Below, in pieces: positions 26,465 to 34,627 of a stretch of 64,000 nucleotides of DNA. The stretch comes from Micromonospora pisi (GTDB lineage Bacteria > Actinomycetota > Actinomycetes > Mycobacteriales > Micromonosporaceae). Position numbers and translations under genes: made by a program. The DNA lies in contig NZ_RBKT01000001.1 of assembly GCF_003633685.1 (NCBI RefSeq), positions 7,626,001-7,690,000 on the forward strand. Reading direction: 5' to 3'. Under the pieces are notes generated by a model that made no database searches, had not been told where the DNA came from, and worked only from the letters and a program-made list of their open reading frames with translations. Every line of letters starts with the position of its first letter. Position 1 is the stretch's first letter.

Positions 26465-27304
26465 ATGGCACACACGTCATCGCCGTCTGCCATGCCGGGG
26501 TCTCCCTCGGTGTGGTCCTCCGGCACGTTCGTCAGGCGTCAGCGTCGTCTTCTGTCCCGGATCGTGGCCGGGGTGGCCGCGCTCGGGGTCATGATCCCCG
26601 CGACGGCGGCGTACGCCGATTCGCTGCCCAACCTGCCGGCGAACGCCGGAGGGTACGAAGCATCGTTCTCGCCCGCCTACGACTACGACACCGACGGCTG
26701 CTACGCCGTGGCGGCCATCAGCCCGGACGGCACGATCAACCCCGGACTGAACACCACCGGGGCCATCAACGGCAGTTGCCGGGACCAGTCGGATCTGGAC
26801 AGGTCGCAGACGTACGCCCGGTCGAAGTGCAACAACGGCTGGTGCGCGATCGTCTACGCCAGCTACTTCGAGAAGGACCAGGCGGTGCACGGGAGCGGCC
26901 TCGGCGGACACCGGCACGACTGGGAGCACGTCATCTCCTGGGTCAACCAGGCGTCCAACCAGGTCGAGTTCGTGACCACCACGCAGCACAGCAGTCAGCG
27001 GACCTACACCCGTTCGCAGGTGCGTTTCGACGGAACGCACCCCAAGGTCGTCTACCACAAGGACGGCGCGTCCACGCACTTCTTCCGGCTCGCGAACGGC
27101 AACGACGAGCCGCCGGAGAACCACTACCACGGCTGGCGTTACCCGCCCACGGTGGACTGGAACGGGTGGCCCAGCGCCCAGTTGCGGGACAGACTGATGA
27201 GCGCCAACTTCGGCTCCGCGACTATCAAGATCAAAGATGGTTCCTTCGAATACCTGCTCAACGTCTCCAAGCCCGCCGGGATACCGTTCAACCCGCAGGG
27301 CTGA
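26465..27304 (+). CDS. Secreted NPP1 (necrosis-inducing, NLP) family protein
   Basis: The 279-residue protein has a long signal peptide with cleavage expected after 'TAAYA' (about residue 51). The mature part carries the exact NLP heptapeptide 'GHRHDWE', and 'AIVYASYFEKDQ' precedes it. NLPs are best known from plant pathogens, where some permeabilise plant membranes by binding GIPC sphingolipids. Many actinomycete members have unknown roles. The ATG has an AGGAAAGGCGAGGA ribosome binding region. Confidence 0.9.
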   Translation: MAHTSSPSAMPGSPSVWSSGTFVRRQRRLLSRIVAGVAALGVMIPATAAYADSLPNLPANAGGYEASFSPAYDYDTDGCYAVAAISPDGTINPGLNTTGAINGSCRDQSDLDRSQTYARSKCNNGWCAIVYASYFEKDQAVHGSGLGGHRHDWEHVISWVNQASNQVEFVTTTQHSSQRTYTRSQVRFDGTHPKVVYHKDGASTHFFRLANGNDEPPENHYHGWRYPPTVDWNGWPSAQLRDRLMSANFGSATIKIKDGSFEYLLNVSKPAGIPFNPQG

Positions 27305-27392
27305 GCCGGGCGGCCGTCGGACGGCCCACGTGCAGACGTCGGTCGTCCGGTGGTCGGGGCGCGTCGTTCGCTACCACGCTATCGTCGCCGCC

Positions 27393-27917
27393 ATGCCCGA
27401 ACTGATCGCGCCCACCGTCCGCCTGCACACCGCCTGGCTCGAGGCGCATCAGGAGTGGGGCCCCGGCCGCCACGAGGACGGGTTCGGGCTGCGGCCGTCC
27501 GACGAGGTGGACTCACCGGCGGGGTTCGCGGCCTGGGTGGCCCGGCTGACCGACGAGTCGAACCCGGCACAGCCGCTCGACACCGACCAGGTGCGTTGCA
27601 CGTACCGATGGATCGTCGAAGGCGACCGGGTACTCGGGGGGATCGCGCTGCGGCACGGGGCCAACGATCCCCGGCTCCAGGTCATCGGTCACATCGGCTA
27701 CGGCATCCGGCCGTCCGCGCGTCGGCGAGGGCTGGCCACCTGGGCGCTTGGCCGAATGCTCGACGAGGCTCGTGCGCTCAGCCTGGACCGGGTGCTGATC
27801 GTCTGTGCGGTGGACAACGTCGCCTCTGCCAGGACCATCGAGCAGCACGGCGGCGTACGGGAGGACCTCCGGGAGACGGAGCTCGGCCCCGCGTGGCGGT
27901 ACTGGATCGCGATCTAG
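27393..27917 (+). CDS. GNAT N-acetyltransferase
   Basis: The 174-residue protein begins 'MPELIAPTVRLHTAWLEA', has 'HIGYGIRPSARRRGLATWALGRMLDEA' (acetyl-CoA loop R-R-R-G-L-A) and 'CAVDNVASARTIEQHGG'. This resembles YitI/YkwB-like acetyltransferases of unknown substrate. The ATG lies 7 nt after TATCGT, so it is probably leaderless. Confidence 0.87.
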   Translation: MPELIAPTVRLHTAWLEAHQEWGPGRHEDGFGLRPSDEVDSPAGFAAWVARLTDESNPAQPLDTDQVRCTYRWIVEGDRVLGGIALRHGANDPRLQVIGHIGYGIRPSARRRGLATWALGRMLDEARALSLDRVLIVCAVDNVASARTIEQHGGVREDLRETELGPAWRYWIAI

Positions 27918-28033
27918 CGGCACTGCCCATCAGCCGGCTGTCCCCGGCTCGATGCCGATCCGCGCCAGCGCCTCGTAGGTGAGCGCGAGGACGCTCCGCC
28001 GGTCGATCGGTCACGCGGCCACCGGCCGGTGCG

Positions 28034-28777
28034 TCAGGTGGCGGTCGGCATCCATCCGTCGAGCAGCGTGGGGTCGGCCACGGCGGACTCGACCTGACGC
28101 CGCTCCTCCGTGGTCAGGACGAGTTGGCTGAGCCTGGCGCCCCACTCCGGCACTCGCTGCGGCTCCTCCAACGCCGTCGACAGCTCGATGAGCACGGCCA
28201 GCGCCACCGCCTGCTCCACTGCTGGCGCCGAGTCGCCGTGGCGGCGCAACCCCGAGTTCAGCGCGCGGAGAGCGGCCCGGTCGTCCTGCTTGAACTCCTG
28301 CAGATTCCGGGCGTTGTCCAGGACCCGGGCAAGCCCCTCGAGCTGCTTGGAGCCGCCGTACTCCAGTGTTTCCGGCTCGTCGCGCTGAATAAAGACGATC
28401 GAGTTTCCGGACGGGTCCATGACGGTGAACCGGGTGGCGCCGGGCCGGTACCGGGTGATCCGGGGGAGCCCCTTGGAGAGCACTTTCCCGTACGTGTGTC
28501 GCATCGCCTCGGTGAACGCGGCGTGGTACGGCGCGACCGCGTCGACCATCACCAGGCAGCCGCCGGTGTTCTCCACCGACGGGTCCACGCCGCTGGCCGC
28601 GCGCCCGTAGTGCAGTGCGAACCCGCTCCACCGGAACGCCAGGTACAGATAGGGCTTCGTCTGCTCGTAGGCCACGGCGAAGCCAAGGGCGCGCCAGAAG
28701 GCCAGGGTTTCGTCCGGTGCCACGCAGGGCAGCAGCGGCACGGTGCTCTCGTTCGGCTGGATTTGGTCCTCAGACAT
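28034..28777 (-). CDS. VOC (glyoxalase-fold) protein with helical C-terminal extension
   Basis: Residues 8-125 form a VOC domain like bleomycin-resistance proteins: 'LLPCVAPDETLAFWRALGFAV', then 'FALHYGRAASGVDP' and 'FTVMDPSGNSIVFIQRDE'. Residues 125-247 form a helical extension ('LARVLDNARNLQEFKQDDRAALRALNSGL') not usual for the smallest members. It may bind a metabolite or a toxic small molecule; the function is unassigned. The start is ATG 28777. Confidence 0.8.
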   Translation of the reverse strand: MSEDQIQPNESTVPLLPCVAPDETLAFWRALGFAVAYEQTKPYLYLAFRWSGFALHYGRAASGVDPSVENTGGCLVMVDAVAPYHAAFTEAMRHTYGKVLSKGLPRITRYRPGATRFTVMDPSGNSIVFIQRDEPETLEYGGSKQLEGLARVLDNARNLQEFKQDDRAALRALNSGLRRHGDSAPAVEQAVALAVLIELSTALEEPQRVPEWGARLSQLVLTTEERRQVESAVADPTLLDGWMPTAT

Positions 28778-29155
28778 CGTCGGCGCCTCAATGTTCGAAA
28801 GGGCGGGCCAGGCAACAGTCTGCCAAATCCGCGGCCAGCTCGCACATGGCGAACCCGACCGGCGCCGTCCACCGAGGCCGACGCCCCGATACTCGGTGAC
28901 AAAGGCGTAGACCAGGTTGCCCGTGCCGCAAAGGGCCGACGTTTGCCGCCTGTCGAGGAAAATTAGGAACCGCCGGCTGACAGGTGCGATAGCCCGTCCG
29001 ATCTGCGGTAAGGACATGAAGCGTCGCCGTTACAGAGCTGTAGCGGTTCTATTGCCGAGGCGTGCCAATCGCCGAACGCCGTCAGGACAATCCGCGGGTG
29101 CAATGGTCAGCAGGTAACCGGGCGATCCGCCCGGTCGCGATGGAAAGGCGCCCTG
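28778..29155. other. Intergenic region between glyoxalase-fold and VanY-like genes
   Basis: This 378-nt divergent interval contains no convincing gene. It should hold the promoters of both neighbours. Short AT-containing stretches at about 28960 and 29035-29055 (with ACAGAGCTGT, a short dyad) are the only notable features. Confidence 0.5.
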
Positions 29156-29746
29156 ATGACAGCCCAGCCCCCACGACCGGCCCCACATCGGCGAACGGCT
29201 CTCGCTGTCGCCCTCGTCTCCATGCTGTCGCTCGGTGCGGCCGGCTGTGCCGCAGTGGACAAGGCTCACTCGATCGTGGGCCACGCCGCCGCGGCCGGCC
29301 CCGAGCTGACCGTTGCCAATGGGTATATCCCGGATGGGCAGTCGGTGTCGCCGTTCGCCAACGACGTACCCGCCATCGCCAAGCTCGACCCGGACCTCCG
29401 GGCGGCGATACAGCGGGCAGCGCGCGACGCCGCCGCGGATGGGGTGCAGATGGGGATCAACAGCGGTTGGCGTAGCAAGCGCCTCCAGCAGAACCTGCTC
29501 GATGAGGCGATCAGGAAGTACGGCAGCAAGCAGGAGGCCGGCAAGTGGGTCAACACCCCCGACAAGTCCAGCCACGTCTTGGGCAAGGCGGTGGACGTCG
29601 GACCGACTGACGCGGACAGCTGGCTCAGCCAGCACGGCAACGACTACGGCCTCTGCCAGACCTACAACAACGAGATGTGGCACTACGAGCTGGCGGTGGC
29701 GCCAGGGGACACCTGTCCACAGCCGCTCGCGCCCGACGGGATTTGA
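29156..29746 (+). CDS. VanY-like M15 D-alanyl-D-alanine carboxypeptidase, lipoprotein
   Basis: The 196-residue protein has a lipoprotein signal with the lipobox 'GAAGC' (Cys31). The M15 zinc motifs are 'SGWRSKRLQ', 'SSHVLGKAVDVG' (SxHxxGxAxD) and 'EMWHYEL' (ExWH). VanY-family enzymes trim the last D-Ala of peptidoglycan stem peptides outside the cell. It is probably cell-wall remodelling rather than vancomycin resistance, since no vanHAX or VanRS genes are near. The ATG has GGAAAGG upstream. Confidence 0.9.
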   Translation: MTAQPPRPAPHRRTALAVALVSMLSLGAAGCAAVDKAHSIVGHAAAAGPELTVANGYIPDGQSVSPFANDVPAIAKLDPDLRAAIQRAARDAAADGVQMGINSGWRSKRLQQNLLDEAIRKYGSKQEAGKWVNTPDKSSHVLGKAVDVGPTDADSWLSQHGNDYGLCQTYNNEMWHYELAVAPGDTCPQPLAPDGI

Positions 29747-29856
29747 TCTTGCCTGGTCGTGAATCCACGCCCTAACCATGCGCGCCCTCCGGAGTTGGTG
29801 GTGCATCACGACCGACCGCTTCGCCTTGTCGCTGCCCCTGCCCTGTCGGCTGGGTA

Positions 29857-31014
29857 TCAGCGGGCCGACCGTTCGATGCCACGCCGAACGAGACCGCGAA
29901 CGACGGGAAGGGTGATCGCCCGGATGGTCATTTCACTGCTCCAGACGTGGAACCGGCTGGGTGGCGCGTACTGGTGCATTCCCCGGCGGGCGAGTGCCTG
30001 CCGCCTGGAGACCTCCGGGCGCAGATCAGCTTCCCATTCGGCCAGTGCCGCCGGGATGTTGTCGCCGTGCTGCCGCAGGGCGGCGCCGAGCTGATCGGCG
30101 CCGGCAAGCGCGAGGGCCGCGCCGTGTCCGGCGAAGAGCGTGACGCACCAGGCCGCGTCTCCGAGCACCACCACCCGACCGCTGCTCCATTGCGGCATGA
30201 CGACCTGGCTCACGGCGTCGAAGTAGGCGCCAGCCGGGTCCTTCTCAAGATGGCGGATCGCGTCCGGCACGCTGCCGCCCAGATCTCCGAACGCCGTACC
30301 GAGCGCGTCCACCGGCCCGCGTCCGAGTTCGGCCCCCGGTTGCGCGCACCGGTAGGTGAAGAACGCCGACGAGCGTTGCGGGCCCAGGTTGACCATAGCC
30401 GCGGTGCGTCCCGGGCCGATGAACGTGGTGGCGGACGGCTCCGGAACCCCCGCCACCGGGTGGGGCAGGGGAAAGGCACCCACGATGTACGGCAGGTCGA
30501 CCCGGAAGCCTGCGCCGAACACTGCCGTACGGGTGGTGGAGTGCACGCCATCGGCGCCGACCAGGAGGTCGACGTGCTGCACGGTGCCGTCGCTCAGCGC
30601 GACCCGTACCAGGTCGGTGTCCTGGTCGATGGAGGTGACGGTGGTGCCGAAGCGGATCTCGGTGCGGTCGCGCACGGCTTCGTAGAGCGTGGATTCGAGG
30701 GTGCCGCGGAACACGGACAGCGCCCGTTTGCCGAGGGCGGCCTCGGCGAGGGCGGTTGGCACGGTGAACTTGGGACGTCCGTCGGCGCGGGTCAGTACGG
30801 TCGTGAACAGGCCCAGGTTGTGGGCGGAGAGCACGGGGAGCAGGCCGAGGCGCTCGGCGGCGTCGTAACCCGGTCCGAGCAGGTTCACCATGTAGCCGCT
30901 GCTGCGCCGGGTCGGGGCGCGCTCCACCACGATGGTGTGCCATCCGTCCCGTCCGAGCCGCAGGGCGGTGGCCAGCCCGGCTATGCCCGCGCCGACGATC
31001 ACTGCACGCTTCAT
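29857..31014 (-). CDS. FAD-dependent monooxygenase (PHBH/UbiH-like)
   Basis: The 385-residue protein starts 'MKRAVIVGAGIAGLATALRLGRDGWHTIVVERAP' (GxGxxG FAD site). It has 'LLVGADGVHSTTRTAVFG' (DG motif) and 'GRVVVLGDAAWCVTLFAGHGAALALAGADQLG' (GD motif). It resembles TetX-like and other single-component hydroxylases acting on aromatic or polyketide compounds. The divergent TetR gene is probably its regulator, a common inducible detoxification pair. ATG 31014 has GGGAG upstream. Confidence 0.93.
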   Translation of the reverse strand: MKRAVIVGAGIAGLATALRLGRDGWHTIVVERAPTRRSSGYMVNLLGPGYDAAERLGLLPVLSAHNLGLFTTVLTRADGRPKFTVPTALAEAALGKRALSVFRGTLESTLYEAVRDRTEIRFGTTVTSIDQDTDLVRVALSDGTVQHVDLLVGADGVHSTTRTAVFGAGFRVDLPYIVGAFPLPHPVAGVPEPSATTFIGPGRTAAMVNLGPQRSSAFFTYRCAQPGAELGRGPVDALGTAFGDLGGSVPDAIRHLEKDPAGAYFDAVSQVVMPQWSSGRVVVLGDAAWCVTLFAGHGAALALAGADQLGAALRQHGDNIPAALAEWEADLRPEVSRRQALARRGMHQYAPPSRFHVWSSEMTIRAITLPVVRGLVRRGIERSAR

Positions 31015-31058
31015 CCCACACTCCCGCTCGGCCAGAATGGGCATCTGCTCAAACGAGT

Positions 31059-31074
31059 ATGAGCGCTTGTTCAT
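31059..31074. promoter_or_regulatory. Candidate TetR operator between monooxygenase and regulator
   Basis: An imperfect dyad ATGAgCgcttGtTCAT has outer arms ATGA and TCAT and symmetric C and G at the inner positions. It lies in the 101-nt divergent interval. A longer flanking pair CAGAATG (31034-31040) and CATTCTG (31072-31078) brackets the same region. Confidence 0.5.
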
Positions 31075-31115
31075 TCTGACGCAACGTCGACTCCGTCAGC
31101 GCCTAGACTTCGGGC

Positions 31116-31712
31116 ATGCCGCGCGGAGTCGCCATCCCCGAACCCAGACAGCACCTCTTCGCCGCTCTCGAACAGGTGATCGCGAAAGACGGGCCGAGCC
31201 GGCTCACCGGCCGTGCCGTGACGCGCGAAGCCGGCGTGGCCACCGGGCTGCTCTACGCACACTTCGCGAACTTCGACGACTTCCTGTGCGGTTACGGGGT
31301 CGACCGGACCTTCCAGATCTCCAGCGAGGTGGCCGGCCTGCCGGGGCGGGCCGGGTCCGGCACGGTCGCCGGGAATCTGTTTGACGCGGTCCTGGCGACA
31401 CCGCCGCGCACGCTGCTGGCGTTGACCCGGCTGATGGTCTTCCGGCCGGACCTGGTCGCGAACATCGAAGCGGTGCTGGGAACCGGAACTGCCGGCCTGC
31501 AAGCGGTCGAGCGCGCCATCGCCGGCTATCTGACCGCCGAGCAGCAACTCGGACGGGTCCCCACGGAGGCCGACACCGAGGCGCTCGCCCTGGCGGTGGT
31601 CGGCGTGCTGCACCACGTCGCACTCACCGAGGAGACCGGCTCAACGGCGCAGACCCGTATCCGTCGGGCCATGGCCACACTCACGGACGGCTTCCCGGCC
31701 GTCGCTTCCTAG
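31116..31712 (+). CDS. TetR family regulator
   Basis: The 198-residue protein has a TetR helix-turn-helix 'LTGRAVTREAGVATGLLYAHFANFDDFL' and a helical ligand domain. It is divergent from the FAD monooxygenase and likely represses it. The ATG follows a TAGACT box by 6 nt, suggesting a leaderless mRNA. Confidence 0.9.
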   Translation: MPRGVAIPEPRQHLFAALEQVIAKDGPSRLTGRAVTREAGVATGLLYAHFANFDDFLCGYGVDRTFQISSEVAGLPGRAGSGTVAGNLFDAVLATPPRTLLALTRLMVFRPDLVANIEAVLGTGTAGLQAVERAIAGYLTAEQQLGRVPTEADTEALALAVVGVLHHVALTEETGSTAQTRIRRAMATLTDGFPAVAS

Positions 31713-31773
31713 CTTTCGTTGATCAGTGAGCGGCGAGGGTCGCTGAGGACAGCGTGCCGGTGACACCCGCTGT

Positions 31774-31949
31774 TAAAATCGCCGCCATGATGTGCCCTGC
31801 AACGGGAGGGCACGCCTGGGGCCTTGGCCGGCCGGATAACGGCAGTCGCAGACTGCCAGGGAAGGATTCGTCCAATCATCCCTAGGCCGAGGACGTGGGC
31901 CGCTTGGCTCCGTTGTGCTCATTACAGAGGGTGAGAACGCAAGGAGCAA
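31774..31949 (+). ncRNA. Structured 5' leader of the NBR1-Ig gene, candidate regulatory RNA
   Basis: A TAAAAT -10-like box (31774-31779) precedes about 165 nt of leader with strong pairing. Hairpin 1 is GTGCCCT with AGGGCAC (31792-31798, 31807-31813). An 8-bp closing stem pairs CCTTGGCC (31822-31829) with GGCCGAGG (31885-31892). It encloses a perfect hairpin of GGCAGTC and GACTGCC (31841-31857) and a second hairpin of AGGGA with TCCCT plus GATT with AATC (31858-31883). A last hairpin pairs GGGCC with GGCTC (31897-31910). The AAGGAG ribosome binding site follows at 31941. I do not recognise a known riboswitch class. Confidence 0.45.
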
Positions 31950-32876
31950 GTGGTGGCGGGCGACCTTCCGAACGCTTCGGCAGACGAGACGGACAACGAG
32001 GACGCGGGCCGTCGGGGCAGGAAAGCGACGCCGCCGAACCCGGACGGCGGTCCCGTCGCGGCGTTCGCCCATGAACTCTGGGATCTCAAGCGCCGCGCTG
32101 GCGACCCGTCATACGCCGCGATGCGTACCAGACTCGGCGCGGCGGTGTCGCGGTCGTCTCTGTCCGCAGCGACCCGCGGGACCGCACTCCCGAGCTGGGA
32201 GACGACCTGGGAGTTCGTCCGGGTCCTGGCGGTCGACACGCTCGGTGCCGACGCGGACGACACCAGACGGGAATGGTGGGCTCGCTGGAAGGCCGCCGGT
32301 GCCGCCGAACCAGGAGGTGCCAACGCACCACCTCAGGTGCCTGCACCGCCCGGGGAGGCTCCCGAACCCCAGGCAGCGGGAACCCCTCCCAGACCCGTTG
32401 TCCGTCTGACCTTTACCCAGCTGACCGCGGCCGTTGTCGCGGCCCTGGTCGTGGTCGCCAGCGTCGGACTGCTGGTCGGTTGGTCGTTCGCGCCGTCTGC
32501 CGAGCCCGCGCCGGAGTCCACGGTCGACAACGCCCATCTCGATGACGCCGCTTTCGAGGGTGACATCACCATCCCGGACGGCACCGTGGTGACTCCTTCC
32601 CAGGTGTTCACGAAGGTGTGGCAGCTTCGCAACACCGGGCAGGTCCGGTGGGAGGGCCGTTATCTGACCCGGATGAACACCACCGAGTGTTCGGCGCCCG
32701 GCATGGTGCCCATCCCGACCACTGATCCCGGCGAATCAGTGCGGATCACGGTGCGGGTCACCGCAAGCCCCACGCCTGCCCACTGCAAGATCTACTGGAA
32801 GGCAACCGACGCCTCGCGGCGCCTACTCTTCCCCGACAAGAATCCGATCTTCCTTGACGTGACCGTACGCGAGTAA
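31950..32876 (+). CDS. Membrane protein with XRE-like N-terminus and NBR1-Ig-like extracellular domain
   Basis: The 308-residue protein has three parts. Residues 35-100 ('VAAFAHELWDLKRRAGDPSYAAMRTRLG', 'SRSSLSAATRGTALPSWETTWEFVRVL') form an actinobacterial HTH-like domain usual in XRE/transcription-related proteins. A single membrane helix is near residues 160-178. The outside domain (about 200-308, 'GTVVTPSQVFTKVWQLRNTGQVRWEGRYLTRMN') is an NBR1-like Ig fold with two cysteines. This DNA-binding-like domain joined to an outside sensor resembles a one-component membrane regulator (inference). The GTG at 31950 has AAGGAG 4 nt upstream. Confidence 0.85.
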   Translation: MVAGDLPNASADETDNEDAGRRGRKATPPNPDGGPVAAFAHELWDLKRRAGDPSYAAMRTRLGAAVSRSSLSAATRGTALPSWETTWEFVRVLAVDTLGADADDTRREWWARWKAAGAAEPGGANAPPQVPAPPGEAPEPQAAGTPPRPVVRLTFTQLTAAVVAALVVVASVGLLVGWSFAPSAEPAPESTVDNAHLDDAAFEGDITIPDGTVVTPSQVFTKVWQLRNTGQVRWEGRYLTRMNTTECSAPGMVPIPTTDPGESVRITVRVTASPTPAHCKIYWKATDASRRLLFPDKNPIFLDVTVRE

Positions 32877-32912
32877 AAACGACCCATACCGGGAAACCGC
32901 TGCGAACCCTGT

Positions 32913-32935
32913 AGGCCAGGGCCCCCGTCTGGCCT
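32913..32935 (+). terminator. Hairpin after the NBR1-Ig gene
   Basis: AGGCCAG (32913-32919) pairs perfectly with CTGGCCT (32929-32935) around a 9-nt GC-rich loop, 37 nt after the stop codon. Confidence 0.6.
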
Positions 32936-32946
32936 GCTGTGGGGTA

Positions 32947-33010
32947 GGCAGCGAAGCCCCGGCGGTGAGAAGTCATTGGACGGACTCCCAATTACCGGAG
33001 CTTCGCTGCC
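32947..33010. repeat. Long inverted repeat in the intergenic region
   Basis: GGCAGCGAAGC (32947-32957) and GCTTCGCTGCC (33000-33010) are perfectly complementary. Inside each is CCGG (32959-32962 and 32995-32998). The loop is about 32 nt inside the inner stem. It could be a second terminator for the convergent genes, or a mobile-element remnant. Confidence 0.6.
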
Positions 33011-33079
33011 CTGCATGCCGACCAATCGGGTCACGTCAACCCACGGACGCAACAGTCCGGGGTCTGTGTGCCGTATCGA

Positions 33080-34288
33080 TCAGTCGCCGTAAGGGTTCTG
33101 AATCGAGACGTGGACGTGGTCATAGTGACCGCCGGTCACACCGGATCCGGCCGTGTACGTGCGCCAGCCCTCGGACGAGCGGGCGACGCTCCAGATCATG
33201 CCGTCCCAGATCACGTAGCGGACATCCAGCTCGCTGGCGTACTTCTGCAGCCACCGGGCCAGCTTCCAACCCTGCGCTTCCTGCGCCGCGTTGGGGTATG
33301 ACCCGATCGCGTCCGAGATCGTGCAGTCCAGGGCGTTGCCGGTGTTGTGGTTGGTCGTCGAGGCCTCGTAGCTGCGGTAGTCGCCCACCCAGCAGTGGGT
33401 CTCACCGGTGAGGTTGGCGATCTGGTTGTCGACGAACTGGGTGCGGTCAGTGGCGTTCGGTGCCCGGCTGGCCGCCGACGGGTGCGGGTTGGACGGCGGT
33501 GCCGGGTAGGGACCCGGGTCCTCGCCACCGCCACCACCGCCACCGCCGCTGGTTCCGCCGATCCGGTGGGAGGCGTTCTCGTTCTTGATGCCCGCGTTGA
33601 GGTTGACCTTCCCGCCGGCCGGGATCGTCTGGCTGGCGCCGGCGTACCCGCTGTTGTAGAACACGGTCACCGACTGGCTGGTGCGGTTCCACGCCGCCGC
33701 GGCGTTGTTCTTCACGCACAGGCCCTGACCGTTGCCCGCGCTCTTGAACTCGTAGCAGGTCGGCTGGCTGTCGCCGTAGTTCGAGACCGACGTCGCGAAG
33801 TCGGACACCGAGCCCTGGTGGTCGCTGTTGTAGTACAGGCAGAACTCGTCGTCGTGACACACCCCGTCACGAGCCGCCGCCGGGGCGCCGAACCGGTGGG
33901 CGGCGTTCTCGTTCTTGATACCCGCGTTGAGGTTGACCTGGCCGCCTGCCCCGATCGTCTGGCTGGCGCCGGCGTACCCGCTGTTGTAGAACACGGTCAC
34001 CGACTGGCTGGTGCGGTTCCACGCCGCTGCGGCGTTGTTCTTCACGCACAGGCCCTGACCGTTGCCCGCGCTCTTGAACTCGTAGCAGGTCGGCTGGCTG
34101 TCGCCGTAGTCGGAAATCGATGTCGCGAAGTCGGACACCGAGCCCTGGTGGTTGCTGTTGTAGTACAGGCAGAACTCGCCTGTCTCACAAACCCCGTTAC
34201 GAGCCGTCGCCGCGTAGGCGGGGACCGCGCCGAAGAATGCGCTGATCAGCGCGCCGATCAGCGCGACGAGAGTGAATCTCTTTAACAC
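33080..34288 (-). CDS. Secreted protein with two I36 inhibitor-like repeats and an M15-like C-terminal domain
   Basis: The 402-residue protein has a signal peptide ending 'AVPAYA'. Two 110-residue peptidase inhibitor family I36 (beta/gamma-crystallin-like) repeats follow: each has 'GVC..(D/G)EFCLYYNS', 'CYEFKSAGNGQGLCVKNNAAA' and 'SQTI.AGG.VNLNAGIKNENA'. A poly-Gly and Pro linker leads to a C-terminal domain of about 135 residues with 'NHNTGNALDCTI' and 'HYDHVHVSI', matching the ARB_07466-like family related to M15/hedgehog peptidases. It probably acts on peptidoglycan or a protease outside the cell. GTG 34288 has AGAAGGG upstream. Confidence 0.85.
   Translation of the reverse strand: MLKRFTLVALIGALISAFFGAVPAYAATARNGVCETGEFCLYYNSNHQGSVSDFATSISDYGDSQPTCYEFKSAGNGQGLCVKNNAAAAWNRTSQSVTVFYNSGYAGASQTIGAGGQVNLNAGIKNENAAHRFGAPAAARDGVCHDDEFCLYYNSDHQGSVSDFATSVSNYGDSQPTCYEFKSAGNGQGLCVKNNAAAAWNRTSQSVTVFYNSGYAGASQTIPAGGKVNLNAGIKNENASHRIGGTSGGGGGGGGEDPGPYPAPPSNPHPSAASRAPNATDRTQFVDNQIANLTGETHCWVGDYRSYEASTTNHNTGNALDCTISDAIGSYPNAAQEAQGWKLARWLQKYASELDVRYVIWDGMIWSVARSSEGWRTYTAGSGVTGGHYDHVHVSIQNPYGD
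33556..34208 (-). repeat. Two near-identical 330-bp tandem units
   Basis: The DNA encoding the two I36 domains repeats with a period of 330 bp (about 33556-33878 and 33886-34208). Over long stretches, such as 33622-33780 against 33952-34110, I see only a few differences. This suggests a recent duplication or gene conversion. Confidence 0.85.
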
Positions 34289-34403
34289 TACACGCCCTTC
34301 TTCACCTCTGCGGAATACGATGAAAGGCACCGAACCGCCACTTCGGAGAGACGATGCCGCGGGAAGGACGTTAGCGGCGGGTTGTGGCCAGCCCGACGAT
34401 GCA

Positions 34404-34435
34404 ATGACCAAACATTAGCTCTGGTCATTTGGTCA
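34404..34435. promoter_or_regulatory. Nested TGACCA/TGGTCA dyads upstream of the I36 gene
   Basis: ATGACCA (34404-34410) and TGGTCAT (34422-34428) are a perfect pair. TGACCAAA (34405-34412) also pairs with TTTGGTCA (34428-34435). A TAATGT -10-like box on the minus strand (34417-34412) lies within. This fits a repressor operator over the promoter of the secreted protein. Nothing else is seen in the 34289-34627 interval. Confidence 0.5.
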
Positions 34436-34627
34436 AACCTGCGCCCCAGGCGGGACCACGTCGGTCCGCGTCGGTCGCAGAGCGGGCCCAGCCGGTGCCT
34501 CGACCACGAACCTTCATGGCGGCCGCCGTCGTGATCCAGGGGACCGGGGCCGGGCCCTGGTTTGCCAACCGATGCTCCGGAGGCAGAATGGGTGGCCACC
34601 CTTGAAGATCCAGCGGGAAGGCGCGCG

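Noticed and set aside
29156-29746. Vancomycin resistance gene vanY
   Set aside because: It has the family motifs, but there are no vanHAX or VanRS neighbours. Cell-wall remodelling is more likely.
31774-31949. Known c-di-AMP (ydaO) or c-di-GMP riboswitch
   Set aside because: The conserved sequence blocks of these classes are not present, so it was reported only as an unassigned structured leader.
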